NCBI RefSeq assembly: GCF_021191695.1
Contig: NZ_JAIWPT010000017.1
Coordinates: forward strand, 1 to 64,000
Direction of reading: 5' to 3'
Origin: Proluteimonas luteida
Lineage (GTDB): Bacteria > Pseudomonadota > Gammaproteobacteria > Xanthomonadales > Xanthomonadaceae
DNA: 64,000 nt
A program made the position numbers and the translations under genes. The notes below the pieces were generated by a model. It did no database searches, had not been told where the DNA came from, and saw nothing but the letters and a program-made list of their open reading frames with translations. Below, in pieces: positions 49,323-58,689 of this stretch; position 1 is the stretch's first letter; each line of letters starts with the position of its first letter.

Positions 49323-51109
49323 TCCGCACGCGCTTCGCCTCCAACCTCCTTCCGGGCCTGCTGCTCGGCCTGTTGCTGGTGGTCGCGCCGTCGTGCGCCC
49401 GCGATGTGCGTCCGGCATCCACGCCGACCCCGCAACTGTCCGCGCAGACGCCGCCGGGCAATGCGGTCGCCTCGGCGCACGCGCTGGCGACCGAGGCCGG
49501 ATTGCAGGTGATGCGCGAGGGCGGCAACGCCTTCGACGCGGCGATCGCGACCTCGGCGGTGCTGTCGGTGGTCGAACCGATCTCGTCGGGCCTCGGTGGC
49601 GGCGGCTTTTTCCTGCTGCACGACGCCAGGACCGGTCGCGACGTGTTCATCGACGCGCGCGAGACCGCGCCGGCATCGGCCTCGTCCGACAACTACCTGA
49701 GCGCCGACGGCGGCTTCGACCGCGACCGCGCCGAGAACGGGCCCTGGTCTGCGGGCATCCCGGGATTGCCGGCCGCGTTCGTGCACATCGCCGACACCTA
49801 CGGCCAGTTGCCGCTGGCGCAGTCGCTGGCGCCGGCGATCCGCATCGCCGAGCACGGCTTCCCGGTCTATGCGCGGTTCGCGCGCGGCTACCAGTCGCGG
49901 CGCGCGGTGATGGAACGCTACCCCGGTACCCGCGCGGTGTTCCTGGCCAATGGCCGCGCGCCGGAGGAGGGCGACCTGTTCCGCCAGCCGGACCTGGCAC
50001 GCACGCTGCGGCTGCTGGCCGAGCACGGCTTCGACGGCTTCTATCGCGGCGATGTCGCCGACCGGCTGGTCGCGGGCGTCGCGGCCGAGGGCGGGCGCTG
50101 GCAGCCGGAGGATCTCGCGGGCTATCGCGTCGTCGAGCGCGAGCCGATCCGGCTGCGCTACCACGGCTGGGACGTGGTCACCGCGCCGCCGCCGTCGTCG
50201 GGCGGGATCGCCATCGCGCAGATGCTGCAGATCCTCGAGCCCTGGGACCTGCCCGCGCTGGAGGATGCCGCGCGCACGCACCTGGTGGTCGAGTCGATGC
50301 GCCGCGCGTTCCGCGACCGCACGTTCTACCTCGGCGATCCGGACTTCGTGCAGGTGCCGCAGCGGCTGCTGACCAGCCGCGACTATGCCGCCGGCCTGCG
50401 CGCGACGATCAATCCGGCGAAGGCGACGCCGAGCGACCTGCTGTCGGGCGACCCGACGCCGCTCGAGGACGAGGAGACCACGCATTTCTCGATCGTCGAC
50501 GCCGCCGGCAACCGCGCCGCGGTCACCCAGACGGTGAACCTGCTGTTCGGTTCCGGCCTGGTCGCTCCGGGCACCGGCGTGCTGCTGAACAACGAGATGG
50601 ACGATTTCGCGCTGCAGCCGGGCGTGCCGAACGCGTTCGGCGTGATGGGCTTCGATGCCAATGCGCCCAGGCCCGGCAAGCGGCCGCTGAGTTCGATGAC
50701 GCCGACGTTCCTCGTCTCCGACGACCGCGTGGCCGTGCTCGGCACGCCGGGCGGCAGCCGCATCATCACGATGGTGCTGCTGGGCATCCTCGGCTACGAC
50801 GCCGGGCTGGACGCACAGGCCGTCGCCGCGCTGCCGCGCTACCACCACCAGTGGATGCCGGACACGATCTCGGCCGAATCCGATGCCTTCTCGCCACAGA
50901 CCGCCGCGCAGCTGCGCGCGCTGGGGCACGTGGTCGACCTTCCCGGCGAAACCGCGGCCGGCGGCCGTGGCTCCAGTCATGTCTGGGGCAACCTGCAGAC
51001 GGTGCTGTGGAACCGCGCCGACGGCACCCTGAGCGGCGGCAGCGATCCACGCAATCCTGTCGGCGAAGCGAAGGTCGAGCCGGCCGTGGATACGGGGCCG
51101 GCACCATGA
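49319..51109 (+). CDS. ggt: Gamma-glutamyltransferase
   Basis: A 596-residue secreted Ntn-hydrolase cleaving gamma-glutamyl bonds of glutathione. After a signal sequence (GLLLGLLLVVAPSC) the large subunit contains SGLGGGGFFLLHD; autocleavage should occur before the Thr of EETTHFSIVD (about residue 390), which becomes the nucleophile of the small subunit. RPLSSMTPTFLV and TPGGSRIITMVL follow. It overlaps the ferredoxin gene by four bases (ATGA). Confidence 0.95.
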   Translation: MIRTRFASNLLPGLLLGLLLVVAPSCARDVRPASTPTPQLSAQTPPGNAVASAHALATEAGLQVMREGGNAFDAAIATSAVLSVVEPISSGLGGGGFFLLHDARTGRDVFIDARETAPASASSDNYLSADGGFDRDRAENGPWSAGIPGLPAAFVHIADTYGQLPLAQSLAPAIRIAEHGFPVYARFARGYQSRRAVMERYPGTRAVFLANGRAPEEGDLFRQPDLARTLRLLAEHGFDGFYRGDVADRLVAGVAAEGGRWQPEDLAGYRVVEREPIRLRYHGWDVVTAPPPSSGGIAIAQMLQILEPWDLPALEDAARTHLVVESMRRAFRDRTFYLGDPDFVQVPQRLLTSRDYAAGLRATINPAKATPSDLLSGDPTPLEDEETTHFSIVDAAGNRAAVTQTVNLLFGSGLVAPGTGVLLNNEMDDFALQPGVPNAFGVMGFDANAPRPGKRPLSSMTPTFLVSDDRVAVLGTPGGSRIITMVLLGILGYDAGLDAQAVAALPRYHHQWMPDTISAESDAFSPQTAAQLRALGHVVDLPGETAAGGRGSSHVWGNLQTVLWNRADGTLSGGSDPRNPVGEAKVEPAVDTGPAP

Positions 51110-51510
51110 CGCCGCGCATCTCGCTGCTGGTCGCCTCGCTGCACGTGGTGCTGTATCTGGCGCTGTCGTTGCGCGTGGTGCTGCATCGCAATGCCCACAA
51201 GGTCGGCATCGGCACCGGCGGCGACCCGGCGCTCACGCGCAAGATCCGCGTGCACGGCAACTTCGGCGAGTACGTGCCGCTGGCACTGCTGATGCTGGCG
51301 CTGCTGGAACTGGCGGCCGTGGCGACGACGCTGTTGTGGACGTTCGGCATCGTCCTGCTGCTGGCGCGGGTGCTGCACGCGATCGGCCTCGGCGGCTCGG
51401 CCGGTTATTCCTCCGGGCGCTTCATCGGCGCGCTGCTGACCTTCGCGACGTTGCTGGCGATGGCCGCGGTCGGCATCTGGCGGTTCGCGGCCGGCGCGTT
51501 GCTGGTCTGA
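51106..51510 (+). CDS. MAPEG-family membrane protein
   Basis: A 134-residue integral membrane protein with about four spans (LLVASLHVVLYLALSLRVVL; YVPLALLMLALLELAAVATTLLW; TFGIVLLLARVLHAIGL; LLTFATLLAMAAVGIWRFA). The sequence RVHGNFGEYVPLALLML has the conserved Asn-x-x-Glu of bacterial MAPEG proteins, relatives of microsomal glutathione transferase. The four-base overlap with ggt joins two glutathione-related functions, which is suggestive. Confidence 0.93.
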   Translation: MTPRISLLVASLHVVLYLALSLRVVLHRNAHKVGIGTGGDPALTRKIRVHGNFGEYVPLALLMLALLELAAVATTLLWTFGIVLLLARVLHAIGLGGSAGYSSGRFIGALLTFATLLAMAAVGIWRFAAGALLV

Positions 51511-51533
51511 TCGGAAACGCGCTGGCGGGTCTC

Positions 51534-51555
51534 GACCCGTCACGCCGATTCCCTA
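51534..51555. repeat. REP palindrome upstream of the RAYT gene
   Basis: GGCGGGTCTCGACCCGTCACGCC lies 58 bases before the transposase start, matching the REP units at 52187-52247 and 119-177. Confidence 0.8.
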
Positions 51556-51613
51556 CGCACAAGCAGGGCGATCGCCGACATCGCTCGCTGCGACGGAGCC
51601 GCAAGCTTCGTGC

Positions 51614-52174
51614 ATGTCCACCTATCGACGCGTGTGGTTGCCCGGCGGCACCTATTTCTTCACCGTCAACCTGCTCGACCGCGACACGCGGCTGCTTGTC
51701 GAACATATCGATGTGCTGCGCGTGGCATTCCGCCTGGCGCAGTCGGCGCGTCCGTTCGATCCGGTTGCCGTCGTGGTATTGCCAGAGCACCTGCACTGCG
51801 TGTGGCGTCTGCCGCGCGGCGATGCCGACAATGCGACCCGCTGGCGGCACATCAAGTCGCTGTTCTCCCGCGACCTGCCGCCCGCCGAAAGGCGCTGCGC
51901 AAGGCGGATGAGCAAGGGGGAGCGTGGCATCTGGCAGCGGCGCTATTGGGAACACCTGGTCCGTGACGAACGCGACCTCGCCGCGCATGTGGACTACATC
52001 CACTTCAATCCGGTCAAGCACGGGTACGTCACACGTGTGCGGGACTGGCCATATTCCAGCTTCCATCGCGATGTCCGCCGGGGCGATCTTCCGGCCGACT
52101 GGGCGGGCACGTTCGAAGGCACCGGCGATTTCGGCGAACGGCCGACGATGCTGCGGGCCAGACAGTCGCGCTGA
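51614..52174 (+). CDS. REP-associated tyrosine transposase (RAYT)
   Basis: A 186-residue Y1 transposase of the RAYT/TnpA-REP class, related to the IS200/IS605 HUH enzymes. The N-terminal RRVWLPGGTYFFTVNLLDR is typical; LPEHLHCVWRL holds the His-x-His metal ligands and HVDYIHFNPVKHGYV the catalytic Tyr. Such enzymes are domesticated and process REP hairpins. REP palindromes flank the gene on both sides, as is usual. All key residues are intact. Confidence 0.95.
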   Translation: MSTYRRVWLPGGTYFFTVNLLDRDTRLLVEHIDVLRVAFRLAQSARPFDPVAVVVLPEHLHCVWRLPRGDADNATRWRHIKSLFSRDLPPAERRCARRMSKGERGIWQRRYWEHLVRDERDLAAHVDYIHFNPVKHGYVTRVRDWPYSSFHRDVRRGDLPADWAGTFEGTGDFGERPTMLRARQSR

Positions 52175-52186
52175 TCCATTCGTATT

Positions 52187-52247
52187 GGCGGGTCGAGACC
52201 CACCCTACGGTTCTGCCGGGGACGTGTAGGGCGGGTCTCGACCCGCC
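52187..52247. repeat. Inverted REP pair downstream of the RAYT gene
   Basis: GGCGGGTCGAGACCCACCCTAC (52187-52208) and GTAGGGCGGGTCTCGACCCGCC (52226-52247) are inverted relative to each other with a 17-base spacer, a REPIN-like arrangement. It also lies just after the convergent upp stop. Confidence 0.88.
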
Positions 52248-52253
52248 GCTGGT

Positions 52254-52886
52254 TCAATCGACGCGGGTGCCGAAGATCTTGTCGCCGGCGTCGCCGAGGC
52301 CGGGCAGGATGTAGCCCCGGTCGTTGAGGCGCTCGTCGATCGAGGCGGTGTAGACCTCGACGTCCGGATGCGCGGCTTCGAGCGCGCGCAGGCCCTCGGG
52401 CGCGGCGACCAGGAACAGGCCCTTGATGCGCGCCGCGCCGGCGGCCTTGAGCATGTCGACGGTGGCGATCAGGGTGCCGCCGGTGGCCAGCATCGGATCG
52501 AGGATCAGCGCGGTGCGGTCGGCCATGTCGCCGACCAGGTTCTCGTAATAGGGCACGGCCTGGAGCGACTGCTCGTCGCGCTTGATGCCGACCACGCTGA
52601 CCTTGGCCGCAGGAATCAACTCCAGCACGCCCGGCAGCATGCCGATGCCGGCGCGCAGGATCGGTACCAGGGTGATCTTGCGGCCCTTGATGCGGCGCAC
52701 CCGCACCGGCCCGGCCCAGCCCTCGACGGTCGCGTCCTCGGTCTCCAGGTCCGACGTGGCCTCGTAGGTCAGCAGCGTGGCGACCTCGGCCGACAGTTCG
52801 CGGAAGGTCTTGGTGCTGTTGTCGGCGCGGCGCATCAGGCCGAGCTTGTGCTGGACGAGGGGATGGGCGACTTCGACGATCTTCAT
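52254..52886 (-). CDS. upp: Uracil phosphoribosyltransferase
   Basis: A 210-residue salvage enzyme making UMP from uracil and PRPP. The PRPP loop reads [20 protein letters not shown] and the C-terminal uracil-binding region [29 protein letters not shown]. The length and the start [19 protein letters not shown] are typical. Confidence 0.98.
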   Translation of the reverse strand: MKIVEVAHPLVQHKLGLMRRADNSTKTFRELSAEVATLLTYEATSDLETEDATVEGWAGPVRVRRIKGRKITLVPILRAGIGMLPGVLELIPAAKVSVVGIKRDEQSLQAVPYYENLVGDMADRTALILDPMLATGGTLIATVDMLKAAGAARIKGLFLVAAPEGLRALEAAHPDVEVYTASIDERLNDRGYILPGLGDAGDKIFGTRVD

Positions 52887-52995
52887 GGGGCTTCCGGGGG
52901 CAGGGCGTGCGCCTAGGATATTCCACCGCCGCATGCTCCCGCCGGAGCATCGCGCATGCGGAGTCGGCCTGCGGTCGAAGTTGCCCGCCCGCAAA

Positions 52996-53027
52996 CGGAA
53001 AGGCCGGGCGTGATGCCCGGCCTTCCG
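52996..53027 (-). terminator. Terminator of the TonB receptor gene
   Basis: AAGGCCGGGC and GCCCGGCCTT form a long GC-rich stem, extended by GG/CC pairs, just past the receptor stop on the minus strand. The trailing T-tract on that strand is short. Confidence 0.6.
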
Positions 53028-53049
53028 TGTGCTTCCATCTCTCGCCGGT

Positions 53050-55866
53050 TCAGAACTGGTAGCGCACGCCCGCCAACCACGAGCGGCCGAAGCTTTCCAT
53101 CTCCAGCACGCGGTTGCGCTGGCCCTGGAAGCGGATCTGGCGGGTGTCCTGGATGTTGTTGACCTCGCCGAAGACGCTCCAGCCGTCGCCGAGCTTCATG
53201 CTGGCGGAGAAATCGAGGCTGGCGCGCTCGTCCCAGTACACGTTCAGCGCGGGATTGCTGACGTCGAAGCTCTGGATGAATTTCGAGCGGTAGTTGTAGG
53301 CCAGACGCGCGTTGAGGCCGTATTTCTCGTAGGTCAGGGCCAGGTTGTAGTTGGTCCTGGACGTGCCGGGCAGCTCGGTCTTGCCCAGGCCGAACGGCAG
53401 TTCGGCCTCGGACTTGGCGTAGGTGTAGTTGGCGTAGACGCCGAGGCCGTCGAGTGCGCCCGGCAGCATGTCGAAGGTTTGCTGCCACGCGATTTCGGCG
53501 CCGTAGATCCGGCCGTTCTCGCCATTCTCGGCCCGGGTGATCTGCCAGGTCTGGCCGTTGTCGGCATCCTCGTCGTGGGAGGCCAGGAACAACGGGTCGT
53601 CGATGCGCTTGTAGAACAACGCGCCCGAGATCAGGCCGAGCGGGCGCAGGTAGTGCTCGAACGACAGGTCGAGGTTGTGCGCATAGGCTTCCTTGACCTG
53701 GGGATTGCCTTCCTGGATGCCGATGACGTTGCCATCGTCCGCTTCGCCGATGATCCGGTACGGGGCGGTGTGCATGAAGTCGGGCCGGTTGAGCGCCGTC
53801 GACCAGGAAGCGCGCAGGATGCTGTCCGGGTTCAATTCGTAGCGGAAGTGAAGGCTGGGCAGGACGTTGCTGTAGCTGCGGCTGCTGGACAGCGGGGTGA
53901 TGGCGCCACTCTCCTCGTCGAAGCCGATCGCGGCACCTTCGGTCTCGGTGCGCTCGTAGCGCACGCCGGTGATCATCGTCAGCGCGCCCCATGTCGCGTC
54001 CAGGCGCGCATAGCCGGCGTAGACGTCTTCGGACGCGGTGTAGTCGCCGGTCAGCGAGTCGGGGATCAGGCGGCGGTGGTTCTCGCTGTCGATCAGCTGT
54101 CCGGCGTACTTGTCGAAGATGTCGCGGCAGAAGCGGCGCCCGGTCAGGAAGTAGCCGAAGTTGTCGGAGAGGCTGTCGCACAGCATGTCGGAATAGCTGA
54201 TGCCGAGCGCGGCGAAATCGGCGCCGTTGTCGTTGCGGTAGCGCTCGTCGTCGAACTGCTTGTCGCGCTGGCGCGCGCGCAGGCCGAACTTGATGTCGCC
54301 GGTGTCGCCGAGGAAGTTCTGCTGGCGGCCGAGGTCGAGGCGCAGGCCGGTTTCCTTCTCCTCGCTGTACTCGTAGCGGTCGTTGAGCCGGCGGAACGCG
54401 TACCAGTCCTCCGGCAGGTTGACGCCGGTTGCGGGCGCATCGGGCTGGCCCACGATGGTCCAGGTGGGGAAATCGTGGTCGCTGTAGTCGTACTCCATCT
54501 GCGGGCGCTCGTTGGAGCGGAAGATGTACTGCATGCGCGGATCAGTCACCTTGGTCGCCTTGCTCTGCGAGGCCTGCCAGTCGATCTTCCAGTTCTCGCC
54601 GGCGTAGTGTTCGCCGCCCAGGTTGTAGGTGCGGATGGTCTTGTCGTAGGTGCGCTCGCGCAGTTCCTTGTCGAAGGTGGCGCGGGCGGTGCCGGTGGTC
54701 TCGTTGGCGTCGTCGCTGTAACGGTCCAGGGTGATGGTCAGGTTGTCGCGGAACTCGCGGTCGACGAAGTTGGAGTCCGAGGCGACCAGGTAGACCAGGT
54801 TGTCGGGATTGATGCGGAAGTCGAAGCGTCCGGTCAGGCCCTTGCGGGTTCGGGTGCCTTCGTAGTCCTTGATCTGGATCTCGGTCGGGGCGAAGCCGCC
54901 GTTGACCGGGGTGTAGAGGCTCTCGACGTTGTCCGTGAACCGGCCCTGCTTGCTCAGCGAGCCGGAGATCAGCACGCCGATGTTCTGGTCGGCGCCGAAC
55001 CGGTTGCCGACGGTGGCGTTGTAGCGCTGGTTGTCGCCGTCACCCAGCTGGTACTTGCCGCCGGCGACCGAAGCGCGCAGGGTCAGGCCCTCGCGGTCGA
55101 GCGCGCTCTGGGTGCGGATGTTGATGTTGCCGGCGATCGCGTCGCCGTCCATGTCCGGGGTCAGGGCCTTGGTCACTTCCAGCGCCGAGATCACGTCCGA
55201 GGGGATGGTGTCGAGTTCCACGCCGCGGCTGGTGGAATCGGGGTTGGCCAGCTGCACGCCGTCGATGGAGACGGTGGTGAACTCCTTGGGCGCGCCGCGC
55301 ACGGTGACGTAGCGGCCTTCGCCCTGGTCGCGCTCGATCGACACGCCGGGGATGCGCTGGGTGGACTCGGCGATGTTGTTGTCCGGGAACTGGCCGAGCA
55401 GGTCGGCCGAGACCACGTTGACGTAGTTGGTCGATGCGCGTTGCTGGTTCAGCGCCATGGCCTGGGCGTCGCGGGTCGCGCGCACCTCCACCACGTCCAG
55501 GTCGGTGGCCGAGGCGGTGCTGCGCAGGGCGACATCAACGCGCGCGCCGCCTGTTTCGCCGAGCACCACCTCGGTTTCGTGGTGGCCGTAGCCCAGGTAG
55601 TCCACCTGCACGGTATAGCGTCCCGGTGCCAGGCCGCCGACCCGGAAGATGCCCTCGCGGTCGGTGCTGACCTGGCGGCCGCCGACGGTGACGATCGCGC
55701 CTTCGAGCGAAACGCCGCGCGAGGCTTCGCTGACCCGGCCGACGATCGTGCTGGCTGCCAGTGCGAGGCTGTCGGACGCAGTGCCCTGTGCGTGCGCGGT
55801 GTGCGCCACCGGCAGGACGAGCGCGGCGGCGATCGCCATGGCGATGGCGGTGTGTGTCGATTTCAT
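53050..55866 (-). CDS. TonB-dependent outer-membrane receptor with N-terminal CarboxypepD_reg-like domain
   Basis: A 938-residue receptor. After the signal peptide (residues 1-26, ending HTAHAQ) comes a carboxypeptidase-regulatory-like beta domain ([21 protein letters not shown] to VLGETGG, about 39-110). The plug domain ([25 protein letters not shown], about 143-167; [10 protein letters not shown]) and a 22-stranded barrel ending [10 protein letters not shown] with the terminal Phe follow. This is the TonB-receptor subclass used in xanthomonads for large substrates. It diverges from the phytase-like gene with a 277-base shared promoter region that has a candidate Pho box, so the substrate may be an organophosphate; that is inference. 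Confidence 0.93.
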   Translation of the reverse strand: MKSTHTAIAMAIAAALVLPVAHTAHAQGTASDSLALAASTIVGRVSEASRGVSLEGAIVTVGGRQVSTDREGIFRVGGLAPGRYTVQVDYLGYGHHETEVVLGETGGARVDVALRSTASATDLDVVEVRATRDAQAMALNQQRASTNYVNVVSADLLGQFPDNNIAESTQRIPGVSIERDQGEGRYVTVRGAPKEFTTVSIDGVQLANPDSTSRGVELDTIPSDVISALEVTKALTPDMDGDAIAGNINIRTQSALDREGLTLRASVAGGKYQLGDGDNQRYNATVGNRFGADQNIGVLISGSLSKQGRFTDNVESLYTPVNGGFAPTEIQIKDYEGTRTRKGLTGRFDFRINPDNLVYLVASDSNFVDREFRDNLTITLDRYSDDANETTGTARATFDKELRERTYDKTIRTYNLGGEHYAGENWKIDWQASQSKATKVTDPRMQYIFRSNERPQMEYDYSDHDFPTWTIVGQPDAPATGVNLPEDWYAFRRLNDRYEYSEEKETGLRLDLGRQQNFLGDTGDIKFGLRARQRDKQFDDERYRNDNGADFAALGISYSDMLCDSLSDNFGYFLTGRRFCRDIFDKYAGQLIDSENHRRLIPDSLTGDYTASEDVYAGYARLDATWGALTMITGVRYERTETEGAAIGFDEESGAITPLSSSRSYSNVLPSLHFRYELNPDSILRASWSTALNRPDFMHTAPYRIIGEADDGNVIGIQEGNPQVKEAYAHNLDLSFEHYLRPLGLISGALFYKRIDDPLFLASHDEDADNGQTWQITRAENGENGRIYGAEIAWQQTFDMLPGALDGLGVYANYTYAKSEAELPFGLGKTELPGTSRTNYNLALTYEKYGLNARLAYNYRSKFIQSFDVSNPALNVYWDERASLDFSASMKLGDGWSVFGEVNNIQDTRQIRFQGQRNRVLEMESFGRSWLAGVRYQF

Positions 55867-56043
55867 TACGGCTCCGGAGTTGCGGGGGGCGTGGGCGGAT
55901 CGCAAGCCGCCTGCGCGATTCCCCCTTGGAACTGGCGCAGGCGTGATCGGCGATCGCCGGGATGTCCGAAAAGTCTGGTTCGGATTTGTTGCGGATTTAT
56001 GATCCGGGCGACGTTGATTGCAGGCGCGTGGCATGCAACACGG

Positions 56044-56061
56044 CTGTCATCGACGTGCCAC
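56044..56061 (+). promoter_or_regulatory. Candidate Pho box in the divergent promoter
   Basis: CTGTCAT, four bases, GTGCCAC: two 7-base half-sites at the 11-base period of PhoB sites (consensus CTGTCAT-n4-CTGTCAY; first half perfect, second with two mismatches). It lies 83 bases before the phytase-like gene and 178 bases before the divergent receptor gene. A further CTGTGCC occurs at 56075. Confidence 0.4.
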
Positions 56062-56143
56062 AGAATCCCGCGTCCTGTGCCAGCCGCAGAACCGCCACCG
56101 TGGGGACACGGTTTGTCCCTAGACGCTACTTCCGGATCTTTCG

Positions 56144-57274
56144 ATGACACGACGCCCATTCGCCTCCTGCCACCCCCTGTTGCTCGCGATGCTGCTGCCG
56201 GTGCTGTCCGCCTGCCATCAGGCGCCGGACGGCGACGTCGCCGACGCGGATGCCGCCGCCGGACCCGCCGCCGAGCGCGAGGTCCCGGTCATTGCCGAAG
56301 CCTTCGTCAGCGCGTTGACGCCCGAGGACAACATCGACTCGCCGGCGGCATGGACCGCGCCCGACGGCGCGGTGTGGGTGATCGCGACCGCCAAGTCGAC
56401 CGACCGCCTGGTCGTCTATGACGGCGCGACCGGCGAGACGCGCAGTGCCTTCGGCACGGCCGGTACCGGGCCGGGGCAGTTCCGGCGTCCGAACGGCATC
56501 GCGGTGGTCGACGATCTGGCCGTCGTCGTCGAGCGCGACAACCACCGGGTGCAGGTGCTGCGCCTGCCGGACTTCTCGCACGTGCTGACCTTCGCCGCCG
56601 ACGATCTGGTCAAGCCGTATGGCCTGTGGATCGACCGTGTCGACGATGGCTACCTGGTCTACGTCACCGATTCCTACGACGACGGCGAGGACGCCAATGG
56701 CGACGACATCCTGCCGCCGTTCGCGGCGCTGGACCGGCGCGTGCACCGCTATGCGCTGCGGCCGTCCGGTGACGGTTTCGCGGTCGAGGCGCTGGGCGCG
56801 TTCGGCGACACCACGCCGGAAGGCGCGCTGCGCGTGGTCGAATCGATCTGGGGCGATCCGGCCAACGACCGCCTGCTGATCGCGGAAGAGGACGAGAGCT
56901 ACGCCAACGAGCTGAAGGTCTACACCCTGTCGGGCGAATACGCCGGGCGCACGATCGGCCGCGACGTGATCCAGGCCCAGGCCGAGGGCATCATGCTCAA
57001 GACCTGCGCCGACGGCAGCGGCTGGTGGATCACCACCGAGCAGGGCAAGGGCCGCACGGTGTTCCACCTGTTCGACCGCGTGTCGCTGGACCACGTCGGT
57101 GCGGTCGCCGGCGGGAAGGTCGCCAATACCGATGGCATCTGGCTGCACGATGCGCCGTCGAAGACGTTCCCGGACGGTGCGCTGTACGCGGTGCACGACG
57201 ACCAGGGCATCGTCGCGTTCGACTGGCGCACGCTGGCCGACGCGCTCGCGCTGCCCGCCTGCACGAGGTCGTGA
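56144..57274 (+). CDS. Beta-propeller phytase-like lipoprotein
   Basis: A 376-residue predicted lipoprotein: signal with lipobox LPVLSAC (Cys at residue 24). The mature protein is a beta-propeller resembling the phytase (PF02333-type) family: NIDSPAAWTAPDGAVWVIATAK near the start corresponds to the D-x-P-A-x-W signature, then LVVYDGATGETRSAFGTAG, VVVERDNHRVQVLRLP, PYGLWIDRVDDGYLVYVTDSYDDG, and C-terminal GALYAVHDDQGIVAFDW. Such enzymes remove phosphate from phytate using calcium. NHL-like propellers with other roles are the main alternative. The stop overlaps the next start (TGATG). Confidence 0.78.
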   Translation: MTRRPFASCHPLLLAMLLPVLSACHQAPDGDVADADAAAGPAAEREVPVIAEAFVSALTPEDNIDSPAAWTAPDGAVWVIATAKSTDRLVVYDGATGETRSAFGTAGTGPGQFRRPNGIAVVDDLAVVVERDNHRVQVLRLPDFSHVLTFAADDLVKPYGLWIDRVDDGYLVYVTDSYDDGEDANGDDILPPFAALDRRVHRYALRPSGDGFAVEALGAFGDTTPEGALRVVESIWGDPANDRLLIAEEDESYANELKVYTLSGEYAGRTIGRDVIQAQAEGIMLKTCADGSGWWITTEQGKGRTVFHLFDRVSLDHVGAVAGGKVANTDGIWLHDAPSKTFPDGALYAVHDDQGIVAFDWRTLADALALPACTRS

Positions 57275-58689
57275 TGGCCGGACGCAGCGGGTGGCGCGCA
57301 CTGGCGCCTGCGGGTCTGCTCGTGCTGGTGCTTGCCGGCTCGGTCGCCAGCGCGCAGGCGCCGCGCGAGGCCGAGCCCAACACGCGCGTGCCGGAAGGCG
57401 ATCGCGGCCACGCGGCAGGCGCGTATCCCGACCGCATCGCGACGTCGCCGGCGCAGGATGCCGCAACCGGCTTCGCGGTGGCCTGGCGCACAGATGCACG
57501 GGTGCAGGCGCCGCGGTTGCAGATCGCGCCGGCCGATGATTCCCCCGACATCGGCGAGGGCCGGCCGCGCGTCGTCGAGGCGACGACGCGGCCGCTCGAC
57601 ACCCGCAACGGACGCGCCCACCAGCATCGCGCCGATGTGGACGGGCTGCAGCCCGGCACGCTGTACGCCTGGCGCGTCGAGGGGCACCGCACCTGGAGCC
57701 CGTGGTTCCATTTCCGCACCGCGGCCGCCGACGCGGCGCCGCTGACGCTGCTGTACTTCGGCGATACCCAGAACCAGAACACCTCGCTGGTCACCCGGGT
57801 CGTGCGCGAATCGCGGCGTTGGGCGCCCGACGCGCGCCTGGCGCTGTTCGCCGGCGACCTGGTCTCCGGCGGCGGCGCCGGCATGGGTGCCGACGACGAC
57901 GAATGGGCCGAATGGTTCGAGGCCGCCAGCGGCCTGCCCGAGGACATCGCCACCGCGCCGGCCGTCGGCAACCACGAGTTCCACCAGGCGCACGAGGACA
58001 CGCCGCAGGAGACGCGCGTGCTGTCGCCGCACTGGCCGCTGGCTTTCGCGCTGCCGCGCAATGGCGCCCCCGGCTTCGAGGACACGACCTACTGGTTCGA
58101 CTACCAGGGCGTGCGCTTCGTGGTGCTCGACGGTACCTCGATCCTGGATCTCGATGGCGGCCCGGCGCAGGCCCGCTGGCTGGACCATGTGCTGACCGGG
58201 AATCCGCACCGCTGGAGCGTGGTGCAGATCCACCAGCCGCTGTACGCGCTGCGCTTCGATCGCGACTACGCACCACTGCGCGAGCATCTCGCCCCGGTGC
58301 TGCGCAAGCACCATGTCGACCTGGTGCTGCAGGGCCACGACCACGGCTACGGTCGTCGCCCGCTGGACGAGGATGCCAGGGCCGGCACGCCGCAGCTGGT
58401 GGTGTCGGTCGTTGGCGCCAAGCAGTACAGGCTGGGACCGCAGGCGCTGGCGACGATGGCGCCGATCGGCGAGGACACCCAGTTGTTCCAGGTGCTGCGT
58501 TTCGACGGCCCGGTGCTGCGCTACGAGGCGCGTACCGCGACCGGCCGGCTGTACGACGCCTTCGAGCTGCATGACGATGGCGACGGCGGAAGCAAGCGCC
58601 TGGTCGAGACCGAGGAAGGCCGGATCGCGCCGCGTCGCTGCACGCGGGAAGCCTCATTGAAGGGACGGGAAGATCGATGCTGGGAGTGA
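57274..58689 (+). CDS. Purple-acid-phosphatase-like metallophosphoesterase
   Basis: A 471-residue exported phosphatase. A signal peptide (residues about 1-27, ending SVASAQA) and a fibronectin-like N-terminal domain (GFAVAWRTDARVQAPRLQI to YAWRVEG) are followed by a metallophosphoesterase domain carrying all five metal blocks: LLYFGDTQNQN, LFAGDLVSGG, AVGNHEF, VVQIHQPLY and LQGHDHGYGR. It is a non-specific phosphomonoesterase of the periplasm or surface. Its ATG overlaps the phytase-like stop by one base and its 3' end overlaps the pyrophosphatase gene by 13 bases, so the three are one operon. Confidence 0.9.
   Translation: MAGRSGWRALAPAGLLVLVLAGSVASAQAPREAEPNTRVPEGDRGHAAGAYPDRIATSPAQDAATGFAVAWRTDARVQAPRLQIAPADDSPDIGEGRPRVVEATTRPLDTRNGRAHQHRADVDGLQPGTLYAWRVEGHRTWSPWFHFRTAAADAAPLTLLYFGDTQNQNTSLVTRVVRESRRWAPDARLALFAGDLVSGGGAGMGADDDEWAEWFEAASGLPEDIATAPAVGNHEFHQAHEDTPQETRVLSPHWPLAFALPRNGAPGFEDTTYWFDYQGVRFVVLDGTSILDLDGGPAQARWLDHVLTGNPHRWSVVQIHQPLYALRFDRDYAPLREHLAPVLRKHHVDLVLQGHDHGYGRRPLDEDARAGTPQLVVSVVGAKQYRLGPQALATMAPIGEDTQLFQVLRFDGPVLRYEARTATGRLYDAFELHDDGDGGSKRLVETEEGRIAPRRCTREASLKGREDRCWE

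Noticed and set aside
53029..56421. 1,130-codon open frame on the plus strand opposite the TonB receptor.
   Set aside because: Antisense shadow with Val/Ala/Gly-rich low-complexity composition; the opposite strand encodes a clear receptor with signal peptide and terminal Phe.
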